Made by a program: the position numbers and the translations under genes | Shown: positions 7,128 through 15,713 of the stretch, piece after piece | How the letters are laid out: every line of letters starts with the position of its first letter | Position numbering within the stretch: the first letter of the stretch is position 1 | The notes under the pieces: generated by a model | What the model was told of the DNA's origin: nothing | What the model saw: only the letters and a program-made list of their open reading frames with translations | The model's database searches: none | Assembly: GCA_934655935.1 (NCBI GenBank) | Contig: CAKUHJ010000007.1 | Span: forward strand, 1-28,582 | Source: an uncultured Oscillospiraceae bacterium | Lineage (GTDB): Bacteria; Bacillota; Clostridia; Oscillospirales; Oscillospiraceae | Length of the DNA: 28,582 bases | Reading direction: 5' to 3'

Positions 7128-8387
7128 TCAGCCGGTAATCTGCCCGTAAAGCGCCGTCAGATTTTCAACGCTGCATTCGACGAAGCGATGCTGTGCGGCC
7201 AGCTCCGGCGTATAGTCCTCCAGAAGCATGGGGCGGTAGAAATACCACTCGTTTGTGGCGCTGTAGAGAATCACGTTCACCGTGGGCTTCAGCTCGCACT
7301 GCGAAATCCGCACGCCCTGCGCGTCCTTTTCAAACGTGAGGCTTGCCATGCCGCCCAGCATGTTGTGCCAGTCGGTCTGATGGGAAAGAAAATTTCCGAG
7401 GGAATAAAAGACCGGCACGTCCCGCCCGTCTCCGGCGGTGAGATGCTCCAGCGGCTGCAGAACATGCGGGTGCGCGCCGATGATCACGTCCGCGCCGTTG
7501 TCCGCGAGGAACTGCGCCCAGGTTTTCTGGTATGAGTTGGGAGAAAACTGCCCCTCCTCGCCCCAGTGTGCAAAGACAACGGTGAAGTCGGCGGCCTCGG
7601 CGGCCCTCTGAAGATCAGTCTTCACGCGCTCATAGGAGGAGAATTCATCGACCATCCAGCTTTTTGCGGGTGAGCCGTAATTGAGGCCGTAGGTGTAGTT
7701 GAGCAGCGCCAGACGGATGCCGTTTTTCTCAACGACGCGCAGAACGGCGGCGTCCTCCTCAGAGTCGTGAATGCCAAGCACAGTTACCTCCGGATGGTTT
7801 TCCCGCCAGTAGGAGGCGCTGTCCAGAATGCCGGTCTCACCCTTGTCGTAGCTGTGGTTGGTTGCATGCGTGACAATGTCGAAGCCGACGGCGGCCAGAT
7901 CGTCCGCCATCTGGATGGGGGTGCCGAAGTAGGGGTAGTTTCCGATGTTGTATGCGTCCTTGACCAGAATGGTTTCCTGGTTGATGCATGCAAGGTCATA
8001 GCCCTCCGCGACCAGACGGATATCCTCGTAGAAGGGCGTGAAGTCATAGCCGCCGCCGGGGAGCTCTGCCGACCAGTAGACGCAGTTGTGAATCAGATTG
8101 TCGCCCAGCGCCATCAGGGTGAGCTGCGCGGGCGGCTCGATGGACGTTTGCTCCGCGTCCACCTGCAGGACGGGATCCTCCTGCGCAGGCTGCGGGGCAG
8201 GGGCCGCGTCGGATACGCCGGGCGTGGCTGCGGCGGTCTGCCGGGCAAGGCTCTGGCGGTAGGCCTCTTTGGCGCGGCCGGCCGCACTTGTTACCCAGCG
8301 CGCGCCCAGCGCGATACCGGCCAGAGTCAGCGCCAGCAGCGCCGCACCCAGCGGCACAGAGGGCTTTTTTTGACGCAGACGGGACAT
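7128..8387 (-). CDS. CapA/PgsA-family metallophosphatase-like protein, membrane-anchored
   Basis: The 419-residue product has an N-terminal membrane anchor (about 11-30), an Ala/Pro-rich linker and a CapA (PGA_cap) domain with calcineurin-like metal motifs in order: ALGDNLIH, INQETI, ATNHSYD, FAHWGEE, GAHPHV and YSLGNF. Family members act in polyglutamate capsule synthesis or as extracytoplasmic phosphoesterases; no capB/capC genes are nearby, so capsule is not implied. The reading frame is open further upstream to 8471, but the ATG at 8387 is chosen because AGGAG precedes it and the hydrophobic anchor follows directly. It begins 4 bases after the GIY-YIG stop and belongs to the ksgA operon. 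Confidence 0.85.
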   Translation of the reverse strand: MSRLRQKKPSVPLGAALLALTLAGIALGARWVTSAAGRAKEAYRQSLARQTAAATPGVSDAAPAPQPAQEDPVLQVDAEQTSIEPPAQLTLMALGDNLIHNCVYWSAELPGGGYDFTPFYEDIRLVAEGYDLACINQETILVKDAYNIGNYPYFGTPIQMADDLAAVGFDIVTHATNHSYDKGETGILDSASYWRENHPEVTVLGIHDSEEDAAVLRVVEKNGIRLALLNYTYGLNYGSPAKSWMVDEFSSYERVKTDLQRAAEAADFTVVFAHWGEEGQFSPNSYQKTWAQFLADNGADVIIGAHPHVLQPLEHLTAGDGRDVPVFYSLGNFLSHQTDWHNMLGGMASLTFEKDAQGVRISQCELKPTVNVILYSATNEWYFYRPMLLEDYTPELAAQHRFVECSVENLTALYGQITG

Positions 8388-8391
8388 AGCA

Positions 8392-8742
8392 TCACGCTCC
8401 TTCTGTAAAAATCGACTGGAATTCCGCAAGCGCGCAGGGAAGATAGGCCTCGCCCTGCAGGCGCTCGGCAAACATTGCCTCCGGCGTCAGCTGTGCGGCG
8501 GTCAGCTGCAGCTTTTTTTCGCGCGGCAGGGTCTTGATCAGGTTTTCCAGCCTGCAGGCCTGCGCGCGGCCCGCGCACTGCCACAGCGCGGCCAGCGCCT
8601 GCGGCGGGTGGCTGCGGGTATATTTTGCGCACGCGCCTGAGCCGGAGCAGTGCGCCCGGAACCGGCGCGCGGGGTTGTCGGTTACGCCGGTATAGAGGCT
8701 GCCGCCGCGGCAGCGGAGGATATAGACAAAATAAGGCCCCAT
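8392..8742 (-). CDS. GIY-YIG nuclease-superfamily protein
   Basis: The 116-residue protein has the GIY-YIG core as YFVYIL (4-9) followed by LYTGVT (16-21), then the R-x-x-x-H helix (ARRFRAHCSG) and KYTRSHPP. This matches small stand-alone UPF0213/YhbQ-like proteins of about 90-100 residues, with an extra C-terminal tail. Related proteins have been linked to DNA repair, but the cellular role is not known. The ATG shares one base with the ksgA stop (TGATG), indicating coupled translation, and AGGAG lies inside the ksgA end. Confidence 0.85.
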   Translation of the reverse strand: MGPYFVYILRCRGGSLYTGVTDNPARRFRAHCSGSGACAKYTRSHPPQALAALWQCAGRAQACRLENLIKTLPREKKLQLTAAQLTPEAMFAERLQGEAYLPCALAEFQSIFTEGA

Positions 8743-9602
8743 CAGGCAAGACGCTCCTGCAGCGTATTTGCAATGGCGGCAAAGCCCGGAATGTCCAGCG
8801 TCTCGCCCCGGATTCCGGGGTCAAAGCCGCTTTTTTGGAGCAGCGCGGCAAGCTCGTCCTTGGAAAGCTCCGCAAAGCCCGCGTTCAGGCCGTTCAGAAG
8901 CGTTTTGCGCCGCTGGGCAAAGCTCGCGCGCACCACGCGGAAGAACAAAGCCTCGCTGTCGATGCGGCAGACGGGCGCGCTGCGCATGCGGAGCGTCAGA
9001 ACCGCGGAGGTGACCTTCGGCTGCGGCAGGAAGCAGTGCGCGGGCACGTCGAACAGAAGCTCCGGCTCTGCATAATACTGGCAGAAAACGGAAAACGCGC
9101 CGTATTCTCCGGCTCCGGGGCGCGCACAGATGCGCTGGGCGACCTCCTTCTGCACCATGACCGTGACCGACTCGAAGGCCCGGCTTTCCAGCAGCGCGGA
9201 CAGAACCGGCGTTGTGATATAATACGGCAGATTCGCGCAGGCCATGGGCCGCAGACCGGAGAATTCCTCCTGTACAAGCCGGCGGATATCCGTTTTGAGA
9301 ATGTCGCCGAAGATAACGGTCAGGTTTTCATGCCCCGCCATGGTTTCCGCCAGAACGGGCCGGAGTGAGGCGTCGACCTCCACGGCGACAACCTTTCCTG
9401 CCGCACGGCAGAGCTCGTCCGTGAGCGGGCCGACGCCGGGACCGACCTCCAGCACGCCGCAGTGCGCGTCCACGCCCGCATCCAGAACAATCTGCTGCGG
9501 AACCCAGCGCTGAATCAGGAAATTCTGCCCCTTGGCCTTTGAAAAATGAAAGCCGTGCCGTGCAAGCAGAGCCTTGATTTCCGTAATATTGCAAAGATCC
9601 AT
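8742..9602 (-). CDS. ksgA: 16S rRNA (adenine1518/1519-N6)-dimethyltransferase
   Basis: The 286-residue enzyme uses S-adenosylmethionine to dimethylate two adjacent adenines in the 3' hairpin of 16S rRNA late in small-subunit assembly. Motifs are KAKGQNFL near the start, the SAM-binding VLEVGPGVGPLT, the acidic VAVEVD, GDILK and the catalytic NLPYYI. Length is normal for KsgA/RsmA. The frame is open upstream to 9656, but that would start at the promoter -35. The ATG at 9602 (MDLCNI) has GGAAAGG-type ribosome binding sequence and fits the family N-terminus. It heads the unit ksgA/GIY-YIG/CapA-like/PNP/MtnA-like. Confidence 0.95.
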   Translation of the reverse strand: MDLCNITEIKALLARHGFHFSKAKGQNFLIQRWVPQQIVLDAGVDAHCGVLEVGPGVGPLTDELCRAAGKVVAVEVDASLRPVLAETMAGHENLTVIFGDILKTDIRRLVQEEFSGLRPMACANLPYYITTPVLSALLESRAFESVTVMVQKEVAQRICARPGAGEYGAFSVFCQYYAEPELLFDVPAHCFLPQPKVTSAVLTLRMRSAPVCRIDSEALFFRVVRASFAQRRKTLLNGLNAGFAELSKDELAALLQKSGFDPGIRGETLDIPGFAAIANTLQERLA

Positions 9603-9610
9603 AAAAAAAT

Positions 9611-9647
9611 CCGCCTTTCCTGCCGCTATTATAACGGAGAAAGGCGG
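9611..9647. repeat. Perfect 9-bp inverted repeat around the ksgA -10 and ribosome site
   Basis: CCGCCTTTC (9611-9619) and GAAAGGCGG (9639-9647) are exact reverse complements separated by 19 bases. One arm lies in the promoter spacer; the other covers the ksgA Shine-Dalgarno region. It could be an operator. In read-through RNA from the 3D gene upstream, it could also form a hairpin hiding the ribosome site. Confidence 0.6.
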
Positions 9648-9656
9648 TATTTGCAA
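9628..9656 (-). promoter_or_regulatory. Promoter of the ksgA operon
   Basis: On the minus strand TTGCAA (9656-9651), a 17-base spacer and TATAAT (9633-9628) form a promoter, with the start expected near 9621, about 19 bases before the ksgA ATG. A perfect 9-bp inverted repeat (9611-9619 with 9639-9647) straddles the -10. Confidence 0.7.
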
Positions 9657-9672
9657 TGCTGTTTCTGTGCGC

Positions 9673-10365
9673 TCAGTCGGCTTCCACGTAGATATTCACG
9701 TGCCGGACGCCCCATTCGATGCACTGCTCGTAGGAATCCTCGCCCATGTAGATATCCACGACGTAGGGGTGGGCCGTCATATTCGAGCCCGTGTCCTCCG
9801 CGTAGTAATCGCCGACCAGCGTCCCATCGTCAAGATAAAGCCAGACGTGCGTCCCGTAGGGGATGATATCGGGATTGACGGCCAGCGTTCTTCCGACGGT
9901 GGTGTAGGTTCCGGTTGCGGTCAGGCCGGTCTGGCAGTAGGCAGTGGCGAGAAAGCCGTCCAGAAGCGTAAGCGCCGGCGCTTCGCCGGAGGGCTCCTGC
10001 GCGGCAGGCACGGCCTCTGCGGAGGCGGTTTCTGCGGGCCTGTCCGCTATGGCGTCGCCGCCGGACGCCGGGGCGGGGTCCGGCAGCTTTTTTTCGGGGG
10101 CGTAAAGGGCGGCCTCCCGGAGTTCTGTATCCGGCTCCTGCGCCGCGCGCGGCGCGGCGAGCGGAATGATTTCCGCTTCCCGCTCCACAATCCGGGCGCT
10201 TCCGGCGTCGGCCGCGGGCGCCGGCTCGGACAGGCGTACGGAGGCCTGCGGCGGCTGCGCGGCCTCGCTGTGCGCGGCGACGCCGGCAAGCAGCGCGCAG
10301 CCGCCGCACAGCAAGAGCGCAAAAAGCGGCAGCAGACGCGCGCTGCGGAATAGGCGTTGTTTCAT
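9673..10365 (-). CDS. 3D-domain cell-wall protein
   Basis: The 230-residue exported protein has an N-terminal hydrophobic segment containing LCGGCA, a possible but imperfect lipobox, then a long Ala/Pro/Glu-rich linker (about 35-130). A C-terminal 3D domain follows (about 135-228), named for its three Asp residues: FLATAYC, AVNPDIIPYGT, AEDTG, VDIYM and the closing RHVNIYV. This domain has the double-psi barrel of MltA-type lytic transglycosylases and is found in YocH/Rpf-like wall-cleaving proteins, so a peptidoglycan role outside the membrane is likely. The ATG at 10365 has AGGAG 8 bases upstream. It has its own promoter and a palindromic leader, and could read through into ksgA. Confidence 0.85.
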   Translation of the reverse strand: MKQRLFRSARLLPLFALLLCGGCALLAGVAAHSEAAQPPQASVRLSEPAPAADAGSARIVEREAEIIPLAAPRAAQEPDTELREAALYAPEKKLPDPAPASGGDAIADRPAETASAEAVPAAQEPSGEAPALTLLDGFLATAYCQTGLTATGTYTTVGRTLAVNPDIIPYGTHVWLYLDDGTLVGDYYAEDTGSNMTAHPYVVDIYMGEDSYEQCIEWGVRHVNIYVEAD

Positions 10366-10390
10366 GGTCTTCGCTCCTTTCCAGCTGCGA

Positions 10391-10411
10391 TCGGTAACAA
10401 AATGTAACCGA
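10391..10411. repeat. Imperfect palindrome in the 3D-gene leader
   Basis: TCGGTAACA (10391-10399), AAA, TGTAACCGA (10403-10411): the 9-base arms pair except at one position. It starts about 8 bases downstream of the expected transcription start, a typical site for a repressor operator; a short RNA hairpin is the alternative. Confidence 0.5.
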
Positions 10412-10425
10412 CCGCGGATATCTGC

Positions 10426-10453
10426 ATTATAGCGATTTCCATGAAAAAGTCAA
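10426..10453 (-). promoter_or_regulatory. Promoter of the 3D-domain gene
   Basis: On the minus strand TTGACT (10453-10448), a 16-base spacer and TATAAT (10431-10426) match consensus in 11 of 12 positions. The predicted leader is about 55 bases and contains the palindrome at 10391-10411. Confidence 0.78.
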
Positions 10454-10522
10454 GCGTATCCTGGCGAAACAGGAATAGCAGCCAGTTTTATACAAAAAAA
10501 ATCAAAAAATAAGCTTTTCCGT

Positions 10523-12526
10523 TCAGTCTGGGAGACGGTAAACCAGTACGGTGCCGAGCCGTTCATCCGCGCCCACGGCCAGATACCGTCCGTCCGGGCT
10601 GAGCGCACAGGTCGTCACGTAGGTCAAAAAGCACAGGCTGTCTATATCCATGCCGCCGCCGTAGCTCATGTAGCCGAGGGCCTGAAGTCCCTGCCGCAGG
10701 TCAAAGCGGAACAGGGTGGAAAGATCCAGCTCGTCTCCGCAGACGCCGTAGGCGCAGCTGCCGTCCGGCACGGCGCAGAGCGCATGCACCGGGCCGTTCG
10801 GCGCGGGCGCGCCAAGGGAGAAGACGCCGTCCTTACCGGCGAGGGCGAGAAGACCGTCCCGGGTGCCGATGAGAAGCCTTCCGTCTGCCATGGCGGCCTG
10901 CGCCGAGGCCCGCGCAAGGTACTGCCGCCCCGGCTTGTACGGGAGCGGGAAATCCGGAGCCTCCGGCTGCTTCTTTGCATATGCCGCGCGTTCCGCTTCG
11001 GAAAGCTCGCACAGCGGACGAAGCGAGGAAAGCTTTCCCTGTTCAATCCGGAAGGCATAGGCGGTCTGCTCCCCGCACACGCCGCAGAGCGCTTCGCCCT
11101 GCCAGAACAGATGCTTGACCGCGCTCTGCGCAATCGCCTTTGGCGCCAGCGCGCGCCAGAGCAGCACCGGCGCAAAGGCGGGGCTGAGCTGCACGTCGGC
11201 CGGATTGGCGGCAAGAATCGCATCATGGGCCTGGATTTTTTCCGCACAGCGCCGGTAGTGGGCATTTTCCGGGTCAAAATAAGCGTCCTGCGTGACCGGG
11301 CCTGAGCAGGGCCTGGAGACGTCAAATGTGTTGAGATCAATGCCGAGAAGGTCCGGACCGTCGAGCGCGTGGTTGCTGCCGGTAATATACAGAATATTGT
11401 CCTTTGTGCATACAACCTCGCTGTTCCATGCGCAGGCGCGCGCCTGCGTGCCCGCGACGCCCATGAACTCCGGCATTCCGCCGCGCAGGATATCCCAGCG
11501 GAACAGGCCCGCGGGAATGCCGAATTCCAGATTTTCCTCATAGTTGTTCAGCGACGTCACCACGTACCACAGAACGCCGTTCCGGTCGAAATCCATGCCG
11601 AATACCCCGTTCCGGTTTTCAAAGGGGCTGTAGCGCTCCGCAGGGAGATATGGGCCGAGGTCTTCCATTGTGCCGCGCTTCGTGTCGAAGGCCAGAAAGC
11701 TTCTGCCGTACATCACCGCCATGTACAGCCTCCCATCCGGGCCGGTCCGGGCGATGGAAAGCTCATTGTAGCGCGTATGATGATCGTAGGTTTCGTGGCG
11801 GAACTGATAATCCAGATCTTCGATTGCAAGCGTGCGCGGCGCGACGCGGTACAGATGGCCTGAGCGCGAAGAGCCGTAAATCTTTCCGTCTGCTCCGCGG
11901 ACAAGGCGGAAGGCGTTGTTCTCGCTGACCTTTCCGAGGTCAAGGACCTGCTTTTCCTTTAGCCGGAAGCAGTACAGATGCCCGCGAATCCAGCCGGTAA
12001 AGAACAGGCTGTCCGTATCCGGCTCATAGCATGCGCCGTAGATGGATTCGTGAGGAACCGGGCAGCCCAAATTCTCCGCCTTTCCGCTTTTCGGGTCGTA
12101 GATCAGGATGTGGCCGCCCGCGAAGCCCTCCCAGAGGTGATGATAATAGGCGATGGGCATCCATGCCGGATGGCGGGGGCTTTTGTCTGTGGTGTGGGTG
12201 GTCATGATGAGCCGTCCGTCCGGCAGAAAGCTGATGGAGGAATGAAATTTGCTGGCGCGGATCTGGCGGTCCTGCGGCAGGATGACGTCCTCAACCCGGA
12301 AATGCTCCGTGACCTGCTGCGTATGGTAATCGTAGGAGCAGAGGCGGACATAGCCGCTGGTGGAAAGCTCTGTGGCCAGACCATACCAGAGCTTTCCGTC
12401 CGGACCGGCGTTGCTGTCCCAGATTGCATTGTGGATACAGCCCTGCGGATAAACGTACTGCCGCACGCCGCGCTGCGGAATCACCCGGTAGGTTTCCGGC
12501 CCGCCGAGAAGAAAGGACCCATTCAT
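10523..12526 (-). CDS. Large cytosolic beta-propeller (WD40/YVTN-like) protein of unknown function
   Basis: I do not recognise a specific family. The 667-residue product has repeated blade-like units of the form DG-K/R-L-W/I-Y: GPDGKLWYG, LPDGRLIM, GADGKIYGSS, GPDGRLYMAV, DRNGVLWYV and SPDGRYLAVG. These suggest one or two beta-propellers. No signal peptide or membrane helix is visible, so it is probably cytosolic. Trp, His and aromatic residues are frequent in the first half (for example HLWEGFAGGHILIYD), as in sugar-binding or lyase propellers, but no catalytic motif is clear. The frame opens at 12607, but the ATG at 12526 is preferred because GGAGG precedes it by 8 bases and the upstream codons overlap the promoter. 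It is a single-gene unit. Confidence 0.7.
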   Translation of the reverse strand: MNGSFLLGGPETYRVIPQRGVRQYVYPQGCIHNAIWDSNAGPDGKLWYGLATELSTSGYVRLCSYDYHTQQVTEHFRVEDVILPQDRQIRASKFHSSISFLPDGRLIMTTHTTDKSPRHPAWMPIAYYHHLWEGFAGGHILIYDPKSGKAENLGCPVPHESIYGACYEPDTDSLFFTGWIRGHLYCFRLKEKQVLDLGKVSENNAFRLVRGADGKIYGSSRSGHLYRVAPRTLAIEDLDYQFRHETYDHHTRYNELSIARTGPDGRLYMAVMYGRSFLAFDTKRGTMEDLGPYLPAERYSPFENRNGVFGMDFDRNGVLWYVVTSLNNYEENLEFGIPAGLFRWDILRGGMPEFMGVAGTQARACAWNSEVVCTKDNILYITGSNHALDGPDLLGIDLNTFDVSRPCSGPVTQDAYFDPENAHYRRCAEKIQAHDAILAANPADVQLSPAFAPVLLWRALAPKAIAQSAVKHLFWQGEALCGVCGEQTAYAFRIEQGKLSSLRPLCELSEAERAAYAKKQPEAPDFPLPYKPGRQYLARASAQAAMADGRLLIGTRDGLLALAGKDGVFSLGAPAPNGPVHALCAVPDGSCAYGVCGDELDLSTLFRFDLRQGLQALGYMSYGGGMDIDSLCFLTYVTTCALSPDGRYLAVGADERLGTVLVYRLPD

Positions 12527-12561
12527 ATTCGCTGCCTCCATTTGTATGAATATCTGGAAGT

Positions 12562-12591
12562 ATGATAGCATTTTCTGGTCGAAACCGTCAA
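12562..12591 (-). promoter_or_regulatory. Promoter of the beta-propeller gene
   Basis: On the minus strand TTGACG (12591-12586), an 18-base spacer and TATCAT (12567-12562) lie about 35 bases upstream of the chosen ATG. This placement rules out translation from the upstream Met at 12607. Confidence 0.65.
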
Positions 12592-12661
12592 GAAAGCGTG
12601 CGGACAAGAAAAAAGATTGTAAATTCTGCTAATTCCAAAGAGACATAATTGTATAATGTGC

Positions 12662-12698
12662 AAAAGCCGGGTGCGCTGCTTTTTGCAGCGCACCCGGC
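12662..12698 (-). terminator. Rho-independent terminator of the ftsH-mscS operon
   Basis: A perfect 14-bp stem (12666-12679 with 12685-12698) around five A's on the minus-strand RNA is followed by UUUUG. It lies about 20 bases after the mscS stop. It is the strongest hairpin in the window. Confidence 0.9.
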
Positions 12699-12718
12699 GG
12701 GCGGTAAAAAAGTGCGGC

Positions 12719-13582
12719 TCAGAAGGGGAGCGTATGGACGTTCAGGTGCGGGTAGGTCATCTCGACGCCGCTGCGGTCAAACTCGGCCTTGATCGCCTCC
12801 ATGACGTCGTAATAGACGGCCATATAATCCTTCGGATGAATCCAGACGTACAGCACGTATTCAATGGCGCTGCTGCCGTAGCCGCTGACGCGCGCGAGGG
12901 GCGCGGGCTCGGCAAGGCTGAGCGGGTGCTGCGCGGCGCGCAGGAGCGCCTGCTTGACCGTCTCCACCGGCGCGTCGTAGGACACGGAAACCTGATAGAC
13001 CAGACGGCGGCTGGGGATGTCGGTGTAGTTTGTGATTTTTGTGCCGGTAATCTGGCTGTTCGGAATATGGACGATCTGGTTGTCCAGCGTCGTGATATCG
13101 GTGCAGAAGGCGCCGACCTTCCGGACCGTTCCGCTGACGCCGTCCAGGGCGATAAAATGCCCTGTCTGAAACGGCTTGGTGGTGAGAATGATCACGGCGC
13201 TTGCCATGTTGGACAGTACGTTCTGCAGCGCCAGCGAGACAGCCAGGCCTGCCACGCTCAGAACCGCGAGCAGGGAGGAGGTATCGACCCCGAGCGTGCC
13301 CGCGACCAGCAGGACGGCCAGGAAGATCAGGACCAGCTTCAGCGTCGTCCGGAGGAAGGGCTTGACCGCGCCGTCCAGCCGGGAACGCTTCAGCATCCGG
13401 TCGTTTGCCGCGAGAATCAGGCGGATCAGCACCGCGCAGACTGCGGCAAGGATGAGCGCGGAGATGAGCTTGCTCCAGGAGAAAGAGCCAAAATATTTTT
13501 CGAACGTACCCACGGCGGCGGCCGCACCCTGCTCGGCGGCCTCGCCCAGGGCTCCGGCGTCCGGAAGGGCGGTGAGCGTCAT
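12719..13582 (-). CDS. mscS: Small-conductance mechanosensitive channel, MscS family
   Basis: The 287-residue membrane protein releases solutes when membrane tension rises. Three hydrophobic helices are seen at about 36-58, 76-96 and 103-127. The last carries the pore motif AGLAVSLALQNVLSN, with the small-residue pattern of MscS TM3. The beta domain follows (GTVRKVGAFCTDITTLDNQIVHIPN, described here by its start at about 150), then the alpha/beta C-terminal domain. Length matches E. coli MscS. The ATG overlaps the ftsH stop by four bases (ATGA), so it is coupled to ftsH. Confidence 0.93.
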   Translation of the reverse strand: MTLTALPDAGALGEAAEQGAAAAVGTFEKYFGSFSWSKLISALILAAVCAVLIRLILAANDRMLKRSRLDGAVKPFLRTTLKLVLIFLAVLLVAGTLGVDTSSLLAVLSVAGLAVSLALQNVLSNMASAVIILTTKPFQTGHFIALDGVSGTVRKVGAFCTDITTLDNQIVHIPNSQITGTKITNYTDIPSRRLVYQVSVSYDAPVETVKQALLRAAQHPLSLAEPAPLARVSGYGSSAIEYVLYVWIHPKDYMAVYYDVMEAIKAEFDRSGVEMTYPHLNVHTLPF

Positions 13583-15525
13583 TCTGCGTCCTCCGTGCCG
13601 TCTTCGGCTCCGGCCTCCCCGGCGGGCGCTTCAAGCTTCTTGTTTTCTGCGTTCACATAGACCATGAACTCGTCGCCGGTGATGGTCTCCTTCTGCAGGA
13701 GGAAGAGCGCAATTTCGTCCAGCAGGCCGCGGTGCTCGGTCAGAAGGGCCTTTGCCGCGTCGTAGCACTGGGCAAGAAGCTTCTGAATTTCCTCGTCCGC
13801 CGCAGAGGCGGTCGAGTCGGCGCAGTTCATCATGGTGCTGCCGTCCAGATAGGGATTTGAGACCGTGGAGAGCGCCATCAGGCCGAATTTATCGCTCATG
13901 CCGAACTGCGTGACCATCTTGCGCGCAAGCTCCGTGGCCTTTTCAATGTCGTTGGACGCGCCTGTGGTGGAGATGCCGAACACGGTCTGCTCCGCCGCGC
14001 GTCCGCCGAGCAGCGTCCGCAGCTCGACAAGAAGCTCCTCCCGGCTGGAAAGAAATTTTTCCTCCTCGGGCATCTGCATGGTGTAGCCAAGTGCGCCGGA
14101 GGTGTGCGGAACGATGGTGATCTTGGAGACCGGCTGCGTGTGCTTCTGCAGCGCGGCGACCAGCGCGTGGCCGACCTCGTGGTAGGCGACGATGCGCTTT
14201 TCCGTATCGGTCAGTACGGTGCCCTTTTTCTCGGTGCCGGCGATGACGACCTCGAACGAGACCATAAGGTCCTGCTGCGTGACGACCTTCCGGCCCATTC
14301 TGACGGCGCGCAGCGCAGCTTCGTTGACAAGGTTTGCAAGATCCGCGCCGACCGCGCCTGCGGTTGCCTGCGCGATTTTGTGCAGGTCCACATCCTCGGC
14401 AAGCTTGATGTTCTTGGTGTGCACGCGCAGCGTCTGGTACCGGCCCTGCAGATTCGGCCGGTCGACAATGATGCGCCGGTCGAAGCGGCCTGCGCGCAGA
14501 AGCGCCTTGTCGAGAATTTCCGGGCGGTTGGTCGCCGCGAGAATGACGACGCCCTTGCTCGAGTCAAAGCCGTCGATTTCGGCCAGCAGCTGGTTGAGCG
14601 TCTGCTCGCGCTCGTCGTTGCCGCCGAACTTGGAGTCTCGCGTGCGGCCGATGGCGTCGATCTCGTCGATAAAGATGATGGCCGGGGCGACCTTCGCCGC
14701 CTGCTGGAACAGGTCCCGGACGCGGCTTGCGCCGACGCCGACGAACATTTCCACAAACTCCGAGCCGGAGATGGAGAAGAACGGGACGTTCGCCTCACCG
14801 GCGACGGCCTTTGCCAGCAGCGTCTTGCCTGTGCCGGGGGAACCGACCAGCAGTGCGCCCTTGGGGAGCTTCGCGCCGATGGCGGAGTATTTCTGCGGGT
14901 TATGCAGGAAATCAATGATCTCAACGAGGGATTCCTTCGCCTCGTCCTGCCCGGCGACGTCCGCAAAGGTGACGCCGGTCTGCTTTTCCATATAGACCTT
15001 GGCCTTGCTTTCGCCGATGCCGCCCAGGCCTCCGCCCATCCGCTTGGTCATGCCGCGCATCAGGAGGCTGAAGAGCGCATACATGAGGACGACCGGCAGC
15101 ACCCACGACAGAATTGCCGTCACAAAGGGGCTGGTTTCCTTCGGAAGCTCTGCGTTGTAGCTCACACCCCTTTCATCCAGCAGCTCGGTAAGCGGCTGCG
15201 TGTCCTGATTCGGAATCAGGCCGGTATAATAAAGCCGCTGCTGCTGAGAGGGCTTCTGTGCCTCGTCCTTGGTCAGGATAATCAGGCGGTCGCTTGTCTG
15301 AAACTGGACCTTGCTGACCTGGCCGCTATCCAGCAGCTGAAGGAAATCCGTGTAGGAAATCTCCGTCAGATAAGCGTTTGAGATGCTTGTATAAAGTACG
15401 TTAATCAGCATCGTCGCCACAAGCGCCGCTACGACGAGCAGAATAATCCGCCGGGCCTTGCGTCCGTCCTCGTCGTCCGGCTGCGGCTTGCGGTTGGGGT
15501 TCTGGTTTTTCGGGTCGTTACTCAA
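13579..15525 (-). CDS. ftsH: ATP-dependent zinc metalloprotease FtsH
   Basis: The 648-residue membrane AAA+ protease degrades misfolded or regulated membrane and cytosolic proteins. One N-terminal helix follows a charged, Asn/Pro-rich tail, then the small extracytoplasmic domain and second helix. Catalytic motifs are GSPGTGKT (228-235, Walker A), IIFIDEID (Walker B), the second region of homology ATNRPEILD...GRFDR, and zinc-binding HEVGH (449-453). The open frame reaches 15576, but the promoter -10 lies at 15567-15572, so that Met cannot be used. TTG at 15525 is chosen because AAGAAGG lies 8 bases upstream. mscS overlaps its stop. FtsX/FtsH are unrelated despite their names. Confidence 0.97.
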   Translation of the reverse strand: MSNDPKNQNPNRKPQPDDEDGRKARRIILLVVAALVATMLINVLYTSISNAYLTEISYTDFLQLLDSGQVSKVQFQTSDRLIILTKDEAQKPSQQQRLYYTGLIPNQDTQPLTELLDERGVSYNAELPKETSPFVTAILSWVLPVVLMYALFSLLMRGMTKRMGGGLGGIGESKAKVYMEKQTGVTFADVAGQDEAKESLVEIIDFLHNPQKYSAIGAKLPKGALLVGSPGTGKTLLAKAVAGEANVPFFSISGSEFVEMFVGVGASRVRDLFQQAAKVAPAIIFIDEIDAIGRTRDSKFGGNDEREQTLNQLLAEIDGFDSSKGVVILAATNRPEILDKALLRAGRFDRRIIVDRPNLQGRYQTLRVHTKNIKLAEDVDLHKIAQATAGAVGADLANLVNEAALRAVRMGRKVVTQQDLMVSFEVVIAGTEKKGTVLTDTEKRIVAYHEVGHALVAALQKHTQPVSKITIVPHTSGALGYTMQMPEEEKFLSSREELLVELRTLLGGRAAEQTVFGISTTGASNDIEKATELARKMVTQFGMSDKFGLMALSTVSNPYLDGSTMMNCADSTASAADEEIQKLLAQCYDAAKALLTEHRGLLDEIALFLLQKETITGDEFMVYVNAENKKLEAPAGEAGAEDGTEDAE

Positions 15526-15566
15526 AAAACGCACCTTCTTTCTACCAAAAGGTTTCTGGCCTGAAC

Positions 15567-15595
15567 ATCTTAGCATATTGGCGCTGCATTTACAA
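15567..15595 (-). promoter_or_regulatory. Promoter of ftsH-mscS
   Basis: On the minus strand TTGTAA (15595-15590), a 17-base spacer and TAAGAT (15572-15567). The predicted start is near 15560, about 35 bases before the TTG start at 15525. Confidence 0.6.
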
Positions 15596-15647
15596 GGAAG
15601 AAGCTGCGGCCGCGCGGTAAATTTTCTGTGAATTTGGGCGATTGCGG

Positions 15648-15676
15648 TTGTGTATTTGCCGATAGCCTGTTATACT
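15648..15676 (+). promoter_or_regulatory. Promoter of rlmB (extended -10)
   Basis: TTGTGT (15648-15653), a 17-base spacer and TATACT (15671-15676) preceded by TGT, an extended -10. It is divergent from the ftsH promoter; the -35 elements are about 53 bases apart. Confidence 0.6.
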
Positions 15677-15713
15677 GTACTCTGTATTCAAAGGAATAAG
15701 GAAGTCCGGAAAA

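Noticed and set aside
7128..8387. Poly-gamma-glutamate capsule locus
   Set aside because: Only CapA-like proteins are present; no capB/capC ligase genes are near either copy.
8327..8875. 182-codon minus-strand frame across ksgA, GIY-YIG and CapA-like starts
   Set aside because: Crosses three well-supported genes in another frame and has no motif.
10391..10411. WalR (YycF) box reading of the TGTAAC palindrome
   Set aside because: WalR sites are direct repeats; here the two TGTWAC units face each other.
12652..12657. TATAAT on the plus strand as a promoter
   Set aside because: No usable -35 at the right distance and no plus-strand gene downstream.
14104..15381. 425-codon open frame antisense to ftsH
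   Set aside because: Shadow of ftsH; the sense strand carries all AAA+ and zinc motifs.
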